From: Deltaproteobacteria bacterium
GTDB lineage: Bacteria > Desulfobacterota > Desulfobacteria > Desulfobacterales > C00003060
Direction: 5' to 3'
Length of the DNA stretch: 64,000 bases
Assembly (NCBI GenBank): GCA_003647275.1
Contig: QMMN01000001.1
Coordinates: 104,179-168,178 of the forward strand
Shown here: positions 32,209 to 40,465 of the stretch, one piece after another
Layout of the letters: each line of letters begins with the position of its first letter
How positions within the stretch are numbered: position 1 is the first letter of the stretch
The notes under the pieces: generated by a model
What the model was told of the DNA's origin: nothing
Seen by the model: the letters and a program-made list of their open reading frames with translations, nothing else
Databases searched by the model: none
Program-made: the position numbers and the translations under genes

Positions 32209-34132
32209 AAGACATATCTATCTGCAAATGAAATCCCTGGAGGAGGCCCAGGCGATTTTCTTTAATCGTTTTTGTTTGGACCGATATCTGCAGCAGGAAA
32301 CCATTCCCACCCAGGAAGCAGCGGGACGGGTCACAGCAGAACCGGTATTTGCCAGGTTTTCTTCCCCAAGTTACCATGCGGCAGCCATGGATGGCATTGC
32401 TGTACGTGCTGAGACCACCTTTGGTACCACGGTAGATCGTCCAAAGAATCTCCGCATAGGAAAGGATGCCTTTTTTGTGAATACGGGTCACATGATGCCC
32501 GAGGGGACAAATGCAGTCATTATGATCGAGCATGTCGTGACCTTGGATGAGGAAACCGTTCAGATTGAGTCGGCTGCCTACCCCTGGCAACACGTCAGAA
32601 AAGTAGGCGAGGATATCGTGGCCACCGAGCTCATTCTCCCCCAGAACCACCTGATTACACCGTATGAAATTGGTGCCCTTCTAAATGGCGGAGTTTTCGA
32701 TGTAAAGGTCAAACAAAGGCCCCGCGTGCTCATCATCCCAACGGGGTCAGAACTCATGTCCCCTCAAGACCTCACATCCGACACCCTTCCTCCAGGCCGG
32801 GTGGTTGAAAGCAATTCTGCCATCCTGGGTGCCTTGATTGGAGGCTGTGGTGGGGAATATGTCAGCCACCCCATCGTTCCTGATATTTTTGAAGAGATCT
32901 TAAATGCAGTCCGTGAGGCCACAACTGGAGATGTGGACCTGGTGATTGTCAGTGCAGGTTCGTCTGCCGGTTCTGAAGATTATACAGCAAGTGTCATGGC
33001 TGAGCTTGGCGAGGTCCTCGTCCATGGGGTTACCATCATGCCCGGGAAACCGACGCTTCTGGGTGTTATCAACAATAAACCCGTGATTGGAAATCCAGGA
33101 TACACGGTCTCGGCCATTATGGCGTTTGAGAAGTTCGTCCAGCCACTCATCTCCAGAATGCTTGGCATCCGGGAGACACACCGGCCAAAGATAAAAGTTA
33201 GAACAGCTCGAAAGATGGCGTCAAAGCTCGGTATTGAGGAATTTGTCCGGGTCAAACTCGGCAGGGTCAAAGATACGGTCGTAGCCTCGTCTCTTCCGAG
33301 GGGGGCAGGCTCTGTGACCACCCTGACCGAGGCTGACGGGATCATTCGGATTCCCAATCATGTGGAAGGAATCAAGGCCGGTGAGGAGGTAGAGGCCGAG
33401 CTTTTGAAGGACCTATCACAAATTGAGAACACGGTCGTTATCGTTGGAAGCCATGACAACACCCTGGATATTTTAGCCAACCAGATGAGGGTTCGGGATT
33501 ACCGCTTCAGCCTATCCTCAAGCAACGTGGGAAGCCTGGGAGGCCTGATCGCCCTTCGAAATGGATACTGTCATGCAGCAGGCTCCCACCTCCTTGATAC
33601 GGACACCGGGACCTACAATATTTCCTATGTCAAACGTTACATTCCAAACCTGAGCGTGAAGCTGGTCAACTTGGTGTATCGCCAGCAGGGTCTGATCGTG
33701 CCCCGGGGCAATCCCAAGGGGATCTCAGGGATCCAAGAGCTGGCAAGAGATGATATAACCTTTGTCAATAGACAGGCCGGTTCAGGGACCCGGATTCTCT
33801 TGGACTATCGGCTGGCAGAACTTGACATCGCGCCAGAAAGCATCAGGGGATATGACCAGGAGGAATTTACCCATATGTCCGTGGCGGTGAGTGTGCTTAG
33901 CGGTGCTGCAGACACGGGGCTTGGCATCTATGCAGCAGCCAGGGCCCTGAACCTCGATTTTATCCCAATTGTTACGGAGCAATATGACCTTGTTATCCCG
34001 GAAGCGTTTTTGGAAGACGAAAAGATCCAATTAATGCTGGAGGTCGTGCGATCAGACCGATTCAAACAACTCGTAGATCAGCTGGGTGGCTACGATACCT
34101 CAAAAACGGGTACTGTTTTTGCAAGTCTGTAA
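32198..34132 (+). CDS. molybdopterin molybdotransferase MoeA fused to a PBP-like domain
   Basis: About 644 residues (from 32198; an ATG at 32228 is an alternative). Residues about 1-410 are MoeA: AAGRVTAEPVFARFSSPSYHAAAMDGIAV, NTGHMMPEGTNAVIM, IPTGSEL, VVSAGSSAGSEDY, GVTIMPGKPTLLG, IGNPGYTVSAI. Residues about 425-640 are a periplasmic-binding-protein-like module (VVIVGSHDNTLDILANQM, VNRQAGSGTRILLDY). MoeA inserts molybdenum or tungsten into molybdopterin; the second domain probably senses or delivers the oxyanion. No signal peptide, so it stays cytoplasmic. Confidence 0.9.
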   Translation: MKSKRHIYLQMKSLEEAQAIFFNRFCLDRYLQQETIPTQEAAGRVTAEPVFARFSSPSYHAAAMDGIAVRAETTFGTTVDRPKNLRIGKDAFFVNTGHMMPEGTNAVIMIEHVVTLDEETVQIESAAYPWQHVRKVGEDIVATELILPQNHLITPYEIGALLNGGVFDVKVKQRPRVLIIPTGSELMSPQDLTSDTLPPGRVVESNSAILGALIGGCGGEYVSHPIVPDIFEEILNAVREATTGDVDLVIVSAGSSAGSEDYTASVMAELGEVLVHGVTIMPGKPTLLGVINNKPVIGNPGYTVSAIMAFEKFVQPLISRMLGIRETHRPKIKVRTARKMASKLGIEEFVRVKLGRVKDTVVASSLPRGAGSVTTLTEADGIIRIPNHVEGIKAGEEVEAELLKDLSQIENTVVIVGSHDNTLDILANQMRVRDYRFSLSSSNVGSLGGLIALRNGYCHAAGSHLLDTDTGTYNISYVKRYIPNLSVKLVNLVYRQQGLIVPRGNPKGISGIQELARDDITFVNRQAGSGTRILLDYRLAELDIAPESIRGYDQEEFTHMSVAVSVLSGAADTGLGIYAAARALNLDFIPIVTEQYDLVIPEAFLEDEKIQLMLEVVRSDRFKQLVDQLGGYDTSKTGTVFASL

Positions 34133-34147
34133 GCGCAAGGAGGGGCA

Positions 34148-35215
34148 ATGAAATCAGTCATTAAGGTATGTTTGGGCATATTTTTAGTGGTTGCCTTCTG
34201 CTCCCCTTTGGTCTTTGCTGAATCAAAGGTGGTGACCTGTCAGGGGAAATATGTCATGGGCGACCTGGACACCAAAAAAGAGGCCAAGGCCCTCGCCTTG
34301 ATGGAAGCCAAGAGGGCGGCCCTTGAACAGGCAGGTACCTACCTGGAAAGTTCCTCTGAGGTGAAAAACTATGAATTGACCAAGGATGAAATCAGTTCTC
34401 TGGCCTCTGGCGTCATGTCTGTGGAGGTCCTGAAAGAGGAATGGAAGATGTCGGGTGAAAACCTGATGGTCACGGTCCTGATCCGTGCGACTGTGGATAC
34501 TTCAAATCTTAAAGCGCGTATCGCTGCTTTGAAAGATAACCAAGAAAGCGTTGAGGAGCTCAAGAATATCCAGGCCCAATTGGCTGCCCTTCAAGAAGAG
34601 CTTCATGCGTTAAAGGCCCAGCGAACCGAAGAGATTTCTGGCAAACAAAGGGAAACCCCAAAAAGGGAGATCAAGGAAAAATATGTGGCTATCACAAATA
34701 CAATGACGGCCTTAGATCATTTGAAAAGTGCAGAGGCTGCTATGGCAAACGGGCGATTGGAGGAAGCTTTATCATATTACAATCAGGCCCTGTCGGTCGA
34801 TCCGAACATGGCTGAGGCCTATGCTGGGCAGGCCATCGTCCTCAAACGCATGGGCAAGCCACACAAGGCCCTCAAAAAGATCGATAAGGCCCTTGAGCTT
34901 GCACCGAGTTCGGCCCGGGCCCACAGCATAAAGTCCTTGATCCTGGCAGAGTCGCACCGATATACGTTAGCCCTGAACTCAATCAATAAGGCGATAGAGC
35001 TTAACCCCAAGAATCCAAGATTTTACTTTGGCAGAGGGATGATCAACCTCAAGTCGAAAAGGCCGCGCCTTGCCCTCAAGGACTTTGAACGCGCCTGTAG
35101 AATGGGTGCCCCCAAAGCTTGTAAGCAGGCCAAGACGCTTGCTCAGAGGTTGAATACCCAAAAAAATTCCCATCAAAGACCTATTCCCTTCAGGAGACCT
35201 CCGGTGCACAAGTAA
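34148..35215 (+). CDS. exported TPR-repeat protein
   Basis: 355 residues. Signal peptide 1-24 (CLGIFLVVAFCSPLVFA), an N-terminal domain rich in EAKALALMEAKRAALEQAGTYLES (found in exported proteins with a LPP20/FlgO-like fold), a coiled coil around residues 135-165 (VEELKNIQAQLAALQEELHAL), then four TPR-like units at about 195-335 (ALSYYNQALSVDPNMAEAY, ALKKIDKALELAPSSARAH). A protein-protein adaptor in the periplasm is likely. It lies 15 bp after MoeA, behind AAGGAGGGG. Confidence 0.82.
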   Translation: MKSVIKVCLGIFLVVAFCSPLVFAESKVVTCQGKYVMGDLDTKKEAKALALMEAKRAALEQAGTYLESSSEVKNYELTKDEISSLASGVMSVEVLKEEWKMSGENLMVTVLIRATVDTSNLKARIAALKDNQESVEELKNIQAQLAALQEELHALKAQRTEEISGKQRETPKREIKEKYVAITNTMTALDHLKSAEAAMANGRLEEALSYYNQALSVDPNMAEAYAGQAIVLKRMGKPHKALKKIDKALELAPSSARAHSIKSLILAESHRYTLALNSINKAIELNPKNPRFYFGRGMINLKSKRPRLALKDFERACRMGAPKACKQAKTLAQRLNTQKNSHQRPIPFRRPPVHK

Positions 35216-35408
35216 GAGCGTTACTTGCTTCGATCTTGATTTATCTGAATTTTCACCCTTACCCTTTCATGGTACTCTCGCCAGAATATTGGTTCACCAC
35301 GACTTAGCCCGAAAATTTTACGAATATTATCATCCCGAATTTCGCAAGTATCCGCAGACCATTTGTCAGCACCATGAATCGGTATCCCTCGCCGGAATGT
35401 GAATATGA

Positions 35409-35475
35409 GGCTCCCCCCACAGGGTGGGGGGCTGCCTTACGGCAGCACTTCGCGTCCGGGAAGCAGGCCGGTCAA
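35409..35475 (+). repeat. R2 repeat unit
   Basis: GGCTCCCCCCAC/GTGGGGGGC hairpin, then CTGCCTTACGGCAG hairpin, then CGTCCGGGAAGCAGGCCGGTCAA. Nearly the same order as at 37665-37734. Confidence 0.75.
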
Positions 35476-35598
35476 CACCATGGCGTGAAGCCCCGGAAGC
35501 GAAACCGATTTTTCGATCAATTTTTTTGAAGCCCATATTCTCCTCCAAAGTGTCTATTTTGTGAAGAAAATATGGCATAGGAGCAGCTTATAGTCAAG

Positions 35599-35772
35599 TA
35601 TAATCAACACTTTATCCTAGTTTTTTTAGAGTTTTTTCTCTATGGAAAGAAAAAAACAACTATCTGATGAGAAATTTATCGGGAGTTATGCAAAGCTCTC
35701 AGATAGAGATTAACTAACCGTATTGAGTCTTAGGCGTATGCTGGGCAGAAGTCTGGCACACGCCTTTTTTTA
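35599..35772 (+). ncRNA. candidate small structured RNA with terminator
   Basis: A lone TATAAT (35599-35604) without a clear -35 is followed by a perfect stem CTATCTGA (35660-35667)/TCAGATAG (35699-35706) and then a terminator AGGCGTATGC/GGCACACGCCT (35732-35765) with seven T. No frame of useful length lies between. It sits alone in a 1-kb intergenic region, facing the NAD kinase gene, which is convergent. I could not match it to a known riboswitch class. The remainder of 35216-36216 holds repeats. Confidence 0.4.
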
Positions 35773-35940
35773 TTCATACGCCCTCCCGAAATATCAATTC
35801 GAGAATTTCCCCACATTCTCCATAACATTTTTAATTTCTTAAAAAAATAAGGGTCTTAAACTAATTCTGCGTCAGTAAAGAAAAATTCTCATCATAATAC
35901 AATATACCAATACATTTTATAGCCGCAATATTTGAATTGT

Positions 35941-35966
35941 TACAACTGGTTTCAAAACCGCTTCTA
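35941..35966 (+). repeat. solo 26-bp palindrome, R3-derived
   Basis: TACAACTGG...CCGCTTCTA: the left end of the 293-bp R3 element joined directly to its right end through the shared AAAA, as if the interior had been deleted. TA at both ends. Confidence 0.65.
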
Positions 35967-36216
35967 GTGTCCTACAACAAAAAAGAGCTCTGGATCTGGG
36001 AAAATACAAGTCATTATTAAAAAAGTATAAACCCAAAAAACCAGATAAAATATTTAACTCCCCGGATAGGGACCCTGCTGCTTTGTTTGGGGAATAGATA
36101 CCCTATTCACGGGATGAGTGCGTCCAGTACGGAACGATGATAGGTAGGCTGGTCAAGAGAGTGGGTTGAGGTGGGTGCTGTTTTGCCTGCCGGACCAAAA
36201 CAGGCATTCAGACAAG

Positions 36217-37074
36217 CTATCGCCCGCCCCATCTCAGCTTGGCCTTCAGGACATCATAATAACTCAGGCCAGATGTCCTGATCATCTGAATCGTGTGGGG
36301 AGCCTTTTTGACAACAATGGCATCTTGATAGGTCACGTGAAGCCCGACCTGGCCGTCAAAGGTCAAAAAGACGTTCGAGTCCCGCTCATCCACCCTGATC
36401 TTAATGGTGGCGGTGTCGGGCAGGATCAGGGAACGATTGGTCAGGGTAAAGGGACAGATCGGGGTGAGTATGATCGTCTTGAGCGAGGGATAGATGATCG
36501 GGCCACCTGCTGAAAGGGAATACGCGGTCGAGCCCGTAGGCGTTGCCACAATCAGTCCATCCGCCTTGAAGGTTGTCAGATAATCATCGTCAATATAGGT
36601 ACGGATGTGGGCTATCCGCGCCAGGGCCTCCTTATTGACCACCACGTCGTTGAGAACGGTCTGGCAGGCAATCTCCTCACCATCCCGCAAAACTTGTGCC
36701 GACAATAAGATCCTTTCCTCGGTGGTAAACGCATCGTTGATGATCGCTTCCATGATCGGGAAGAGCTGGTCGGTCGAGGTTTCGGTGAGAAAGCCGAAAT
36801 TTCCCAGGTTCACGCCCAAAACCGGGATCCCCGTATCCTGTACCCATCGAATGGCGCTCAGGAAGGTGCCGTCGCCGCCCAATACAACGATGCAAGAAAG
36901 ATTCGACGGGGCCTTTGGAATATTCTCGACCAGACACGCTTTCGAGGTAATGGGCGCAGGAACATTCTGCTTGATGAAGACCTCAATCCCCTTTGCCTTC
37001 AGCCAGGTTTCCAGTGCCTTGGCCTTGTCAACGGCCTCTTGTTGTGCCTTGACAACAATCCCAATCTTTTTCAT
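36217..37074 (-). CDS. nadK: NAD kinase
   Basis: Phosphorylates NAD to NADP. 285 residues: the GGDGTFLSAIRW loop (about residue 68), GVNLGNFGFLTE, LNDVVVNKEALARI, DGLIVATPTGSTAYSLSAGGPI, then NRSLILP and the C-terminal strands. All key motifs are intact. Starts at ATG 37074. Single gene convergent with the candidate small RNA. Confidence 0.94.
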   Translation of the reverse strand: MKKIGIVVKAQQEAVDKAKALETWLKAKGIEVFIKQNVPAPITSKACLVENIPKAPSNLSCIVVLGGDGTFLSAIRWVQDTGIPVLGVNLGNFGFLTETSTDQLFPIMEAIINDAFTTEERILLSAQVLRDGEEIACQTVLNDVVVNKEALARIAHIRTYIDDDYLTTFKADGLIVATPTGSTAYSLSAGGPIIYPSLKTIILTPICPFTLTNRSLILPDTATIKIRVDERDSNVFLTFDGQVGLHVTYQDAIVVKKAPHTIQMIRTSGLSYYDVLKAKLRWGGR

Positions 37075-37151
37075 AAGGGCCTAACATGTGAGTAAGGGTG
37101 CCGATTCAATCTATCTCATAGCAGGACCTCATTGGCCAGTCAAATCAAAGC

Positions 37152-37236
37152 CGGCTGTTGCCCAAATTGTCCCAATGCAGATGTCCCCTAACAGCTTCAT
37201 AGAGGTTTCAGTGGACAGCCGTTTGGGTAACAAGCC
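37152..37236. repeat. CTGTTGCCCAAA-family short element
   Basis: GGCTGTTGCCCAAA (37153-37166) and TTTGGGTAACAAGCC (37222-37236) bound an 85-bp segment, the smallest member seen. Located upstream of nadK and next to the fabH remnant. Confidence 0.6.
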
Positions 37237-37254
37237 CCCAAGCGCAGGGCTTCA

Positions 37255-37440
37255 GGCTGAGATCAAAACTTATCCCCGGGGTCCCCGCTGCATCACCCCA
37301 GAGGATGCAGCTCACGCGATCCTTCCAGTTCACGGTTCGGCTTAAGACCTCGGCCGCAACCACCAGGGCGTTCTTATATTGGCCATTTTTCAGGTATTGC
37401 TCGGCAGTGGAAAGCGCAAAGAGAAAACCCGTACATGCCG
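37255..37440 (-). pseudogene. fabH (KAS III) internal fragment
   Basis: On the minus strand the frame reads AACTGFLFALSTAEQYLKNG, then QYKNALVVAAEVLSRTVNWKDRVSCILWGDAAG, matching KAS III around and after the active-site Cys. It is preceded by an in-frame TAG and no recognisable N-terminus, and after GDAAG the homology stops at an R-family repeat. About 60 of 330 residues remain. An intact fabH lies 5 kb away at 42517. Confidence 0.75.
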
Positions 37441-37664
37441 CCTAACCTCCCGACATGCCCTGTTGTGTCCTGACAGAAGAGCAGAGGGATCAGGCCTCTT
37501 TTTTTAACCAGCCTTTTCCTTAACCCGTCATCATATATTATCTATTTTCTTGTGTCAAATGTCAATTTTCTATGCACCTTGCAACCTTGGCGTCCCTACA
37601 AACAACAGCTGAACAGGACATAAATGCCAAATAAACCCATCGGAAGAAGAACGGACAAAGTGAA

Positions 37665-37734
37665 GCTCCCCGCCCTTCCGGACGGGGGGGCTGCCTGACG
37701 GCAGCGTTTTGCGTCCGGGGAGCAAGCCGGTCAA
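37665..37734 (+). repeat. R2 repeat unit before livK
   Basis: GCTCCCCGCC/GGCGG-type hairpin, CTGCCTGACGGCAG hairpin and CGTCCGGGGAGCAAGCCGGT, ending 24 bp before the livK start, so it will be in the 5' leader if the promoter lies upstream. Confidence 0.75.
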
Positions 37735-37758
37735 TGACTTTTGAGAAAGGAGGAGGGT

Positions 37759-38919
37759 ATGACACATAAGACTCGCTTATTGTTCATAGGCACGCTTTTT
37801 TGTTTCCTGTTTACCTTATCTGTGGTCCACGCCGATGAATGGGGAACCATCATCATCCCACCCGACAAACCGATCAAGATAGGCCTCGGTGCCATGCTTA
37901 CCGGAGATTATGCAAGCATGGGGATCGATATCAAGAACGGGGCTGAAATGGCCGTTCAGGAGAAGGGGACGATCCTGGGGCATCGTGTTATCCTGCAAGC
38001 CGAAGACGACGGTTGTGCTGGCCCTTCCTCGGTTGCTATTGCTGAAAAGTTATGTAATGACCCTCTGGTCGTAGGCCTTGTTGGCTACATGTGCAGTGGG
38101 GGGAGTAAACCTGCCTCAGATATTCACAACAAGTACAAGGTGGTCATGATTTCTCCTTCTTCCACAGCCCTCGAACTGACGGCTCGCGGTATACCCATAT
38201 TTTTCCGAACGTGCTGGAACGATAAGATACAGGCCAGGAGGGCTGCTGGCTTTGCCTTGAGCCGCAATTGGAAAAATGTGGCTGTTTTGCACGACAAGAG
38301 CGATTACGGACAAAGTCTGGCAGAAGACTTTGCCAAGCACATCAGGAACAAAGGAGGAAAGATTCTGGCCCTGGAGGGTATCACACGGGGTGACAAGGAT
38401 TTTTCCCCGGTGTTGACAAAGATTAAGCCCCTGAGGCCTCAACTCATCTATTTCGGCGGCATGGCCGCCGAGGGTGCCCTGATAGCCCGCCAGATGAAGC
38501 GCGTGGGGATCAAGGCCCATTTCATGAGTGACGACGGATGTTACACCAAGAAGGACTTTATCCAGGCAGGCGGCAAAGCGACGACTGGATGCTATGTCAC
38601 CTACGCCAAAGAGCCCGACCCGGCATGGGTAAAAAGATTCGAGGCAAGATACGGCCCCAGACAGACGTTCTCGCCCCAGGCGTATGACGCGGCCAATATC
38701 CTGATGATGGCCGTGGAAAAGGTAGCCAAAAGGCAGGCGGACGGAAGCCTGGTTATCGGGAAAAAGGCACTCAGGGATGCAGTGTCAAAGACGGAATATG
38801 AGGGGATTACCGGCAAGATTGCCTTTGACCCTAATGGGGATAGAACGGGATCTGTGGTTGTTATTTATGAGGTGGTTCAAGAAAAAGGGGAAAGATTCTT
38901 TAAGCCAATGCAATTTTAG
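37759..38919 (+). CDS. livK: branched-chain amino acid ABC transporter substrate-binding protein
   Basis: 386 residues from MTHKTRLLFIGTLFCFLFTLS behind AGGAGG (the upstream TTG at 37741 is rejected). Signal peptide ends about residue 24. Type I periplasmic binding protein, LivK/Leu-Ile-Val family: KIGLGAMLTGDYASMGIDIKNGAEMAV, LVGYMCSGGSKPASDI, VAVLHDKSDYGQSLAEDF, LIYFGGMAAEGALIARQM, and AYDAANILMMAVE. Ligand unproven. The rest of the transporter is damaged: only livH is intact downstream. Confidence 0.9.
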   Translation: MTHKTRLLFIGTLFCFLFTLSVVHADEWGTIIIPPDKPIKIGLGAMLTGDYASMGIDIKNGAEMAVQEKGTILGHRVILQAEDDGCAGPSSVAIAEKLCNDPLVVGLVGYMCSGGSKPASDIHNKYKVVMISPSSTALELTARGIPIFFRTCWNDKIQARRAAGFALSRNWKNVAVLHDKSDYGQSLAEDFAKHIRNKGGKILALEGITRGDKDFSPVLTKIKPLRPQLIYFGGMAAEGALIARQMKRVGIKAHFMSDDGCYTKKDFIQAGGKATTGCYVTYAKEPDPAWVKRFEARYGPRQTFSPQAYDAANILMMAVEKVAKRQADGSLVIGKKALRDAVSKTEYEGITGKIAFDPNGDRTGSVVVIYEVVQEKGERFFKPMQF

Positions 38920-39008
38920 TCAGGACAAACGCTCGCTGTTTGAGAGGAATTTTCCCGTTTTTTTCAGAAAGGTCGAGGTTGTCTCGGCCTTTTCATTAGG
39001 GTGAACTG

Positions 39009-39935
39009 ATGGGCCATCTATTTGACCCGATTATCATCATAGATCAAATCATCAACGGGCTGACCATAGGCGGAATTTATGCCCTAATCGCCCTGGGATA
39101 TACACTGGTTTATGGTATCCTCTTCATGATCAACTTCGCTCATGGAGAGATATACATGTTCGGCTCATTCGGCGGTTATGCGGCGCTTACGTATTTTGTA
39201 AATACCGGGTTTGCCGAGAAGCATGTGGTGATCTCGGTGATCGCCGCCTTTGTGGTTGCCATGATCATCTCTTCAGCACTTGGAGCGCTCCTGGAAAGAA
39301 TCGCCTATCGACCGCTTCGTCATGCCCCAAGACTGGCCCCTCTCATAAGTGCTATCGGAGCCTCCATTTTTCTCCAAAATGTCATGATGCTTATTATTAA
39401 GGCCCGCATGCAGGTATATCCGGATGTGATACCCGAATCATTCATAGAGATCGGCAAGATAAGCATCTCCTATTTTCAGATATTCATCATCCTGAGCTCT
39501 GTCCTTCTAATGGTCGGACTCTATCTCTTTATCCAGAAAAGCAAGATTGGCAAGGCGATGCGAGCTGTAGCCGAGAACAAGGAGGCTGCTGCCCTAATGG
39601 GTATTGATGTCAACAGGATCATTCTCATTACCTTCGTGATTGGTTCGGCCCTTGCTGCGGCTGCTGGTGTCATGGTCGGCATGTATTACACCCAGATCAA
39701 TCACATGATGGGTTTTATTCCAGGTATCAAGGCCTTTACCGCTGCTGTGCTGGGGGGAATCGGAAATGTGGCTGGGGCCATGCTGGGTGGATATTTCCTG
39801 GGCATTGTCGAGGCCCTGGGGGTCCTGGTCATGCCAGCAGAGTACAAAGATGTGATCGCTTTCAGCCTGTTAGTCCTGGTCCTGGTTTTCAGACCGACAG
39901 GGATCCTCGGAGAAGTTGTTTCAGAAAGGATATGA
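39009..39935 (+). CDS. livH: branched-chain amino acid ABC transporter permease LivH
   Basis: 308 residues, about eight membrane segments. LivH signatures: INGLTIGGIYALIALGYTLVYGILFMINFAHGEIYMFG near the N-terminus, MRAVAENKEAAALMGIDVNRII (cytoplasmic EAA-like loop) and GIKAFTAAVLGGIGNVAGAMLGG near the C-terminus. Frame complete. It would pair with LivM, which is truncated, so the permease probably has no complete partner unless one is encoded elsewhere. Confidence 0.92.
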   Translation: MGHLFDPIIIIDQIINGLTIGGIYALIALGYTLVYGILFMINFAHGEIYMFGSFGGYAALTYFVNTGFAEKHVVISVIAAFVVAMIISSALGALLERIAYRPLRHAPRLAPLISAIGASIFLQNVMMLIIKARMQVYPDVIPESFIEIGKISISYFQIFIILSSVLLMVGLYLFIQKSKIGKAMRAVAENKEAAALMGIDVNRIILITFVIGSALAAAAGVMVGMYYTQINHMMGFIPGIKAFTAAVLGGIGNVAGAMLGGYFLGIVEALGVLVMPAEYKDVIAFSLLVLVLVFRPTGILGEVVSERI

Positions 39936-39936
39936 T

Positions 39937-40246
39937 ATGGGGAAAATAAGCGCAGCCCTAAGCTCCATTCCTGCAAAAGCATATGCGCTTGCGATTGTGC
40001 TTTTCGTTTTCATCTTACCGCCACTGGTGGGAAATTATTGGACCCAGATCCTTGGAGATATCGGGATTTACGTCATGCTGGGCATTGGCCTCAATGTGGT
40101 TGTGGGCTTCGCCGGTCTCCTTGACTTGGGCTATGTCGCCTTTTTTGCCATTGGCTCTTACGGCTATGCCCTCATGGCCTCACCGCAGTTTGGCATTCAT
40201 ATCCCCTTCTGGCTGATGCTGCCTGCATGTGTGGCAATCGCCGCAG
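39937..40246 (+). pseudogene. livM: livM, N-terminal fragment
   Basis: Reads as LivM from MGKISAALSSIPAKAYAL through GIYVMLGIGLNVVVGFAGLLDLGYVAFFAIGSYGYALM to PACVAIAAGAG (about residue 103), then runs out of frame into livF sequence and stops at 40281. About 200 residues of LivM are missing. The start overlaps the livH end closely as in intact operons, so the break is a deletion rather than a bad start. Confidence 0.85.
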
Positions 40247-40465
40247 GGGCTGGCGCCCCTTCTGGTAGAGACGATATTTGATACCATAAAGGATATCAAC
40301 GCAAAAGGGACCACGATCCTTTTGGTGGAACAAAACGCGATGGCAGCCCTTTCTGTTGCTAATTATGGTTATGTTTTGGAAACCGGCAGAATCGTCATCA
40401 AGGGAACCGGCGCCTCGCTGTTGAACAACACACGGGTGAGATCAGCCTATCTGGGCGAAGAATAG
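40247..40465 (+). pseudogene. livF: livF, C-terminal fragment
   Basis: From 40247 the frame reads GLAPLLVETIFDTIKDINAK, then GTTILLVEQNAMAALSVANYGYVLETGRIVIKGTGASLL and ends at 40465: the last 70 or so residues of the LivF ATPase after Walker B. Walker A, signature and Walker B are absent. The join with livM at about 40241-40247 means that the end of livM, all of livG and most of livF (roughly 2 kb) are missing. Confidence 0.85.

Noticed and set aside
35366..35578. 70-codon minus-strand frame
   Set aside because: Most of it is an R2 repeat unit read backwards.
35655..35710. Hammerhead ribozyme suggested by CTGATGAG
   Set aside because: No stem II followed by the CGAAA core block and no cleavage-site stem could be arranged; the match is to the first block only.
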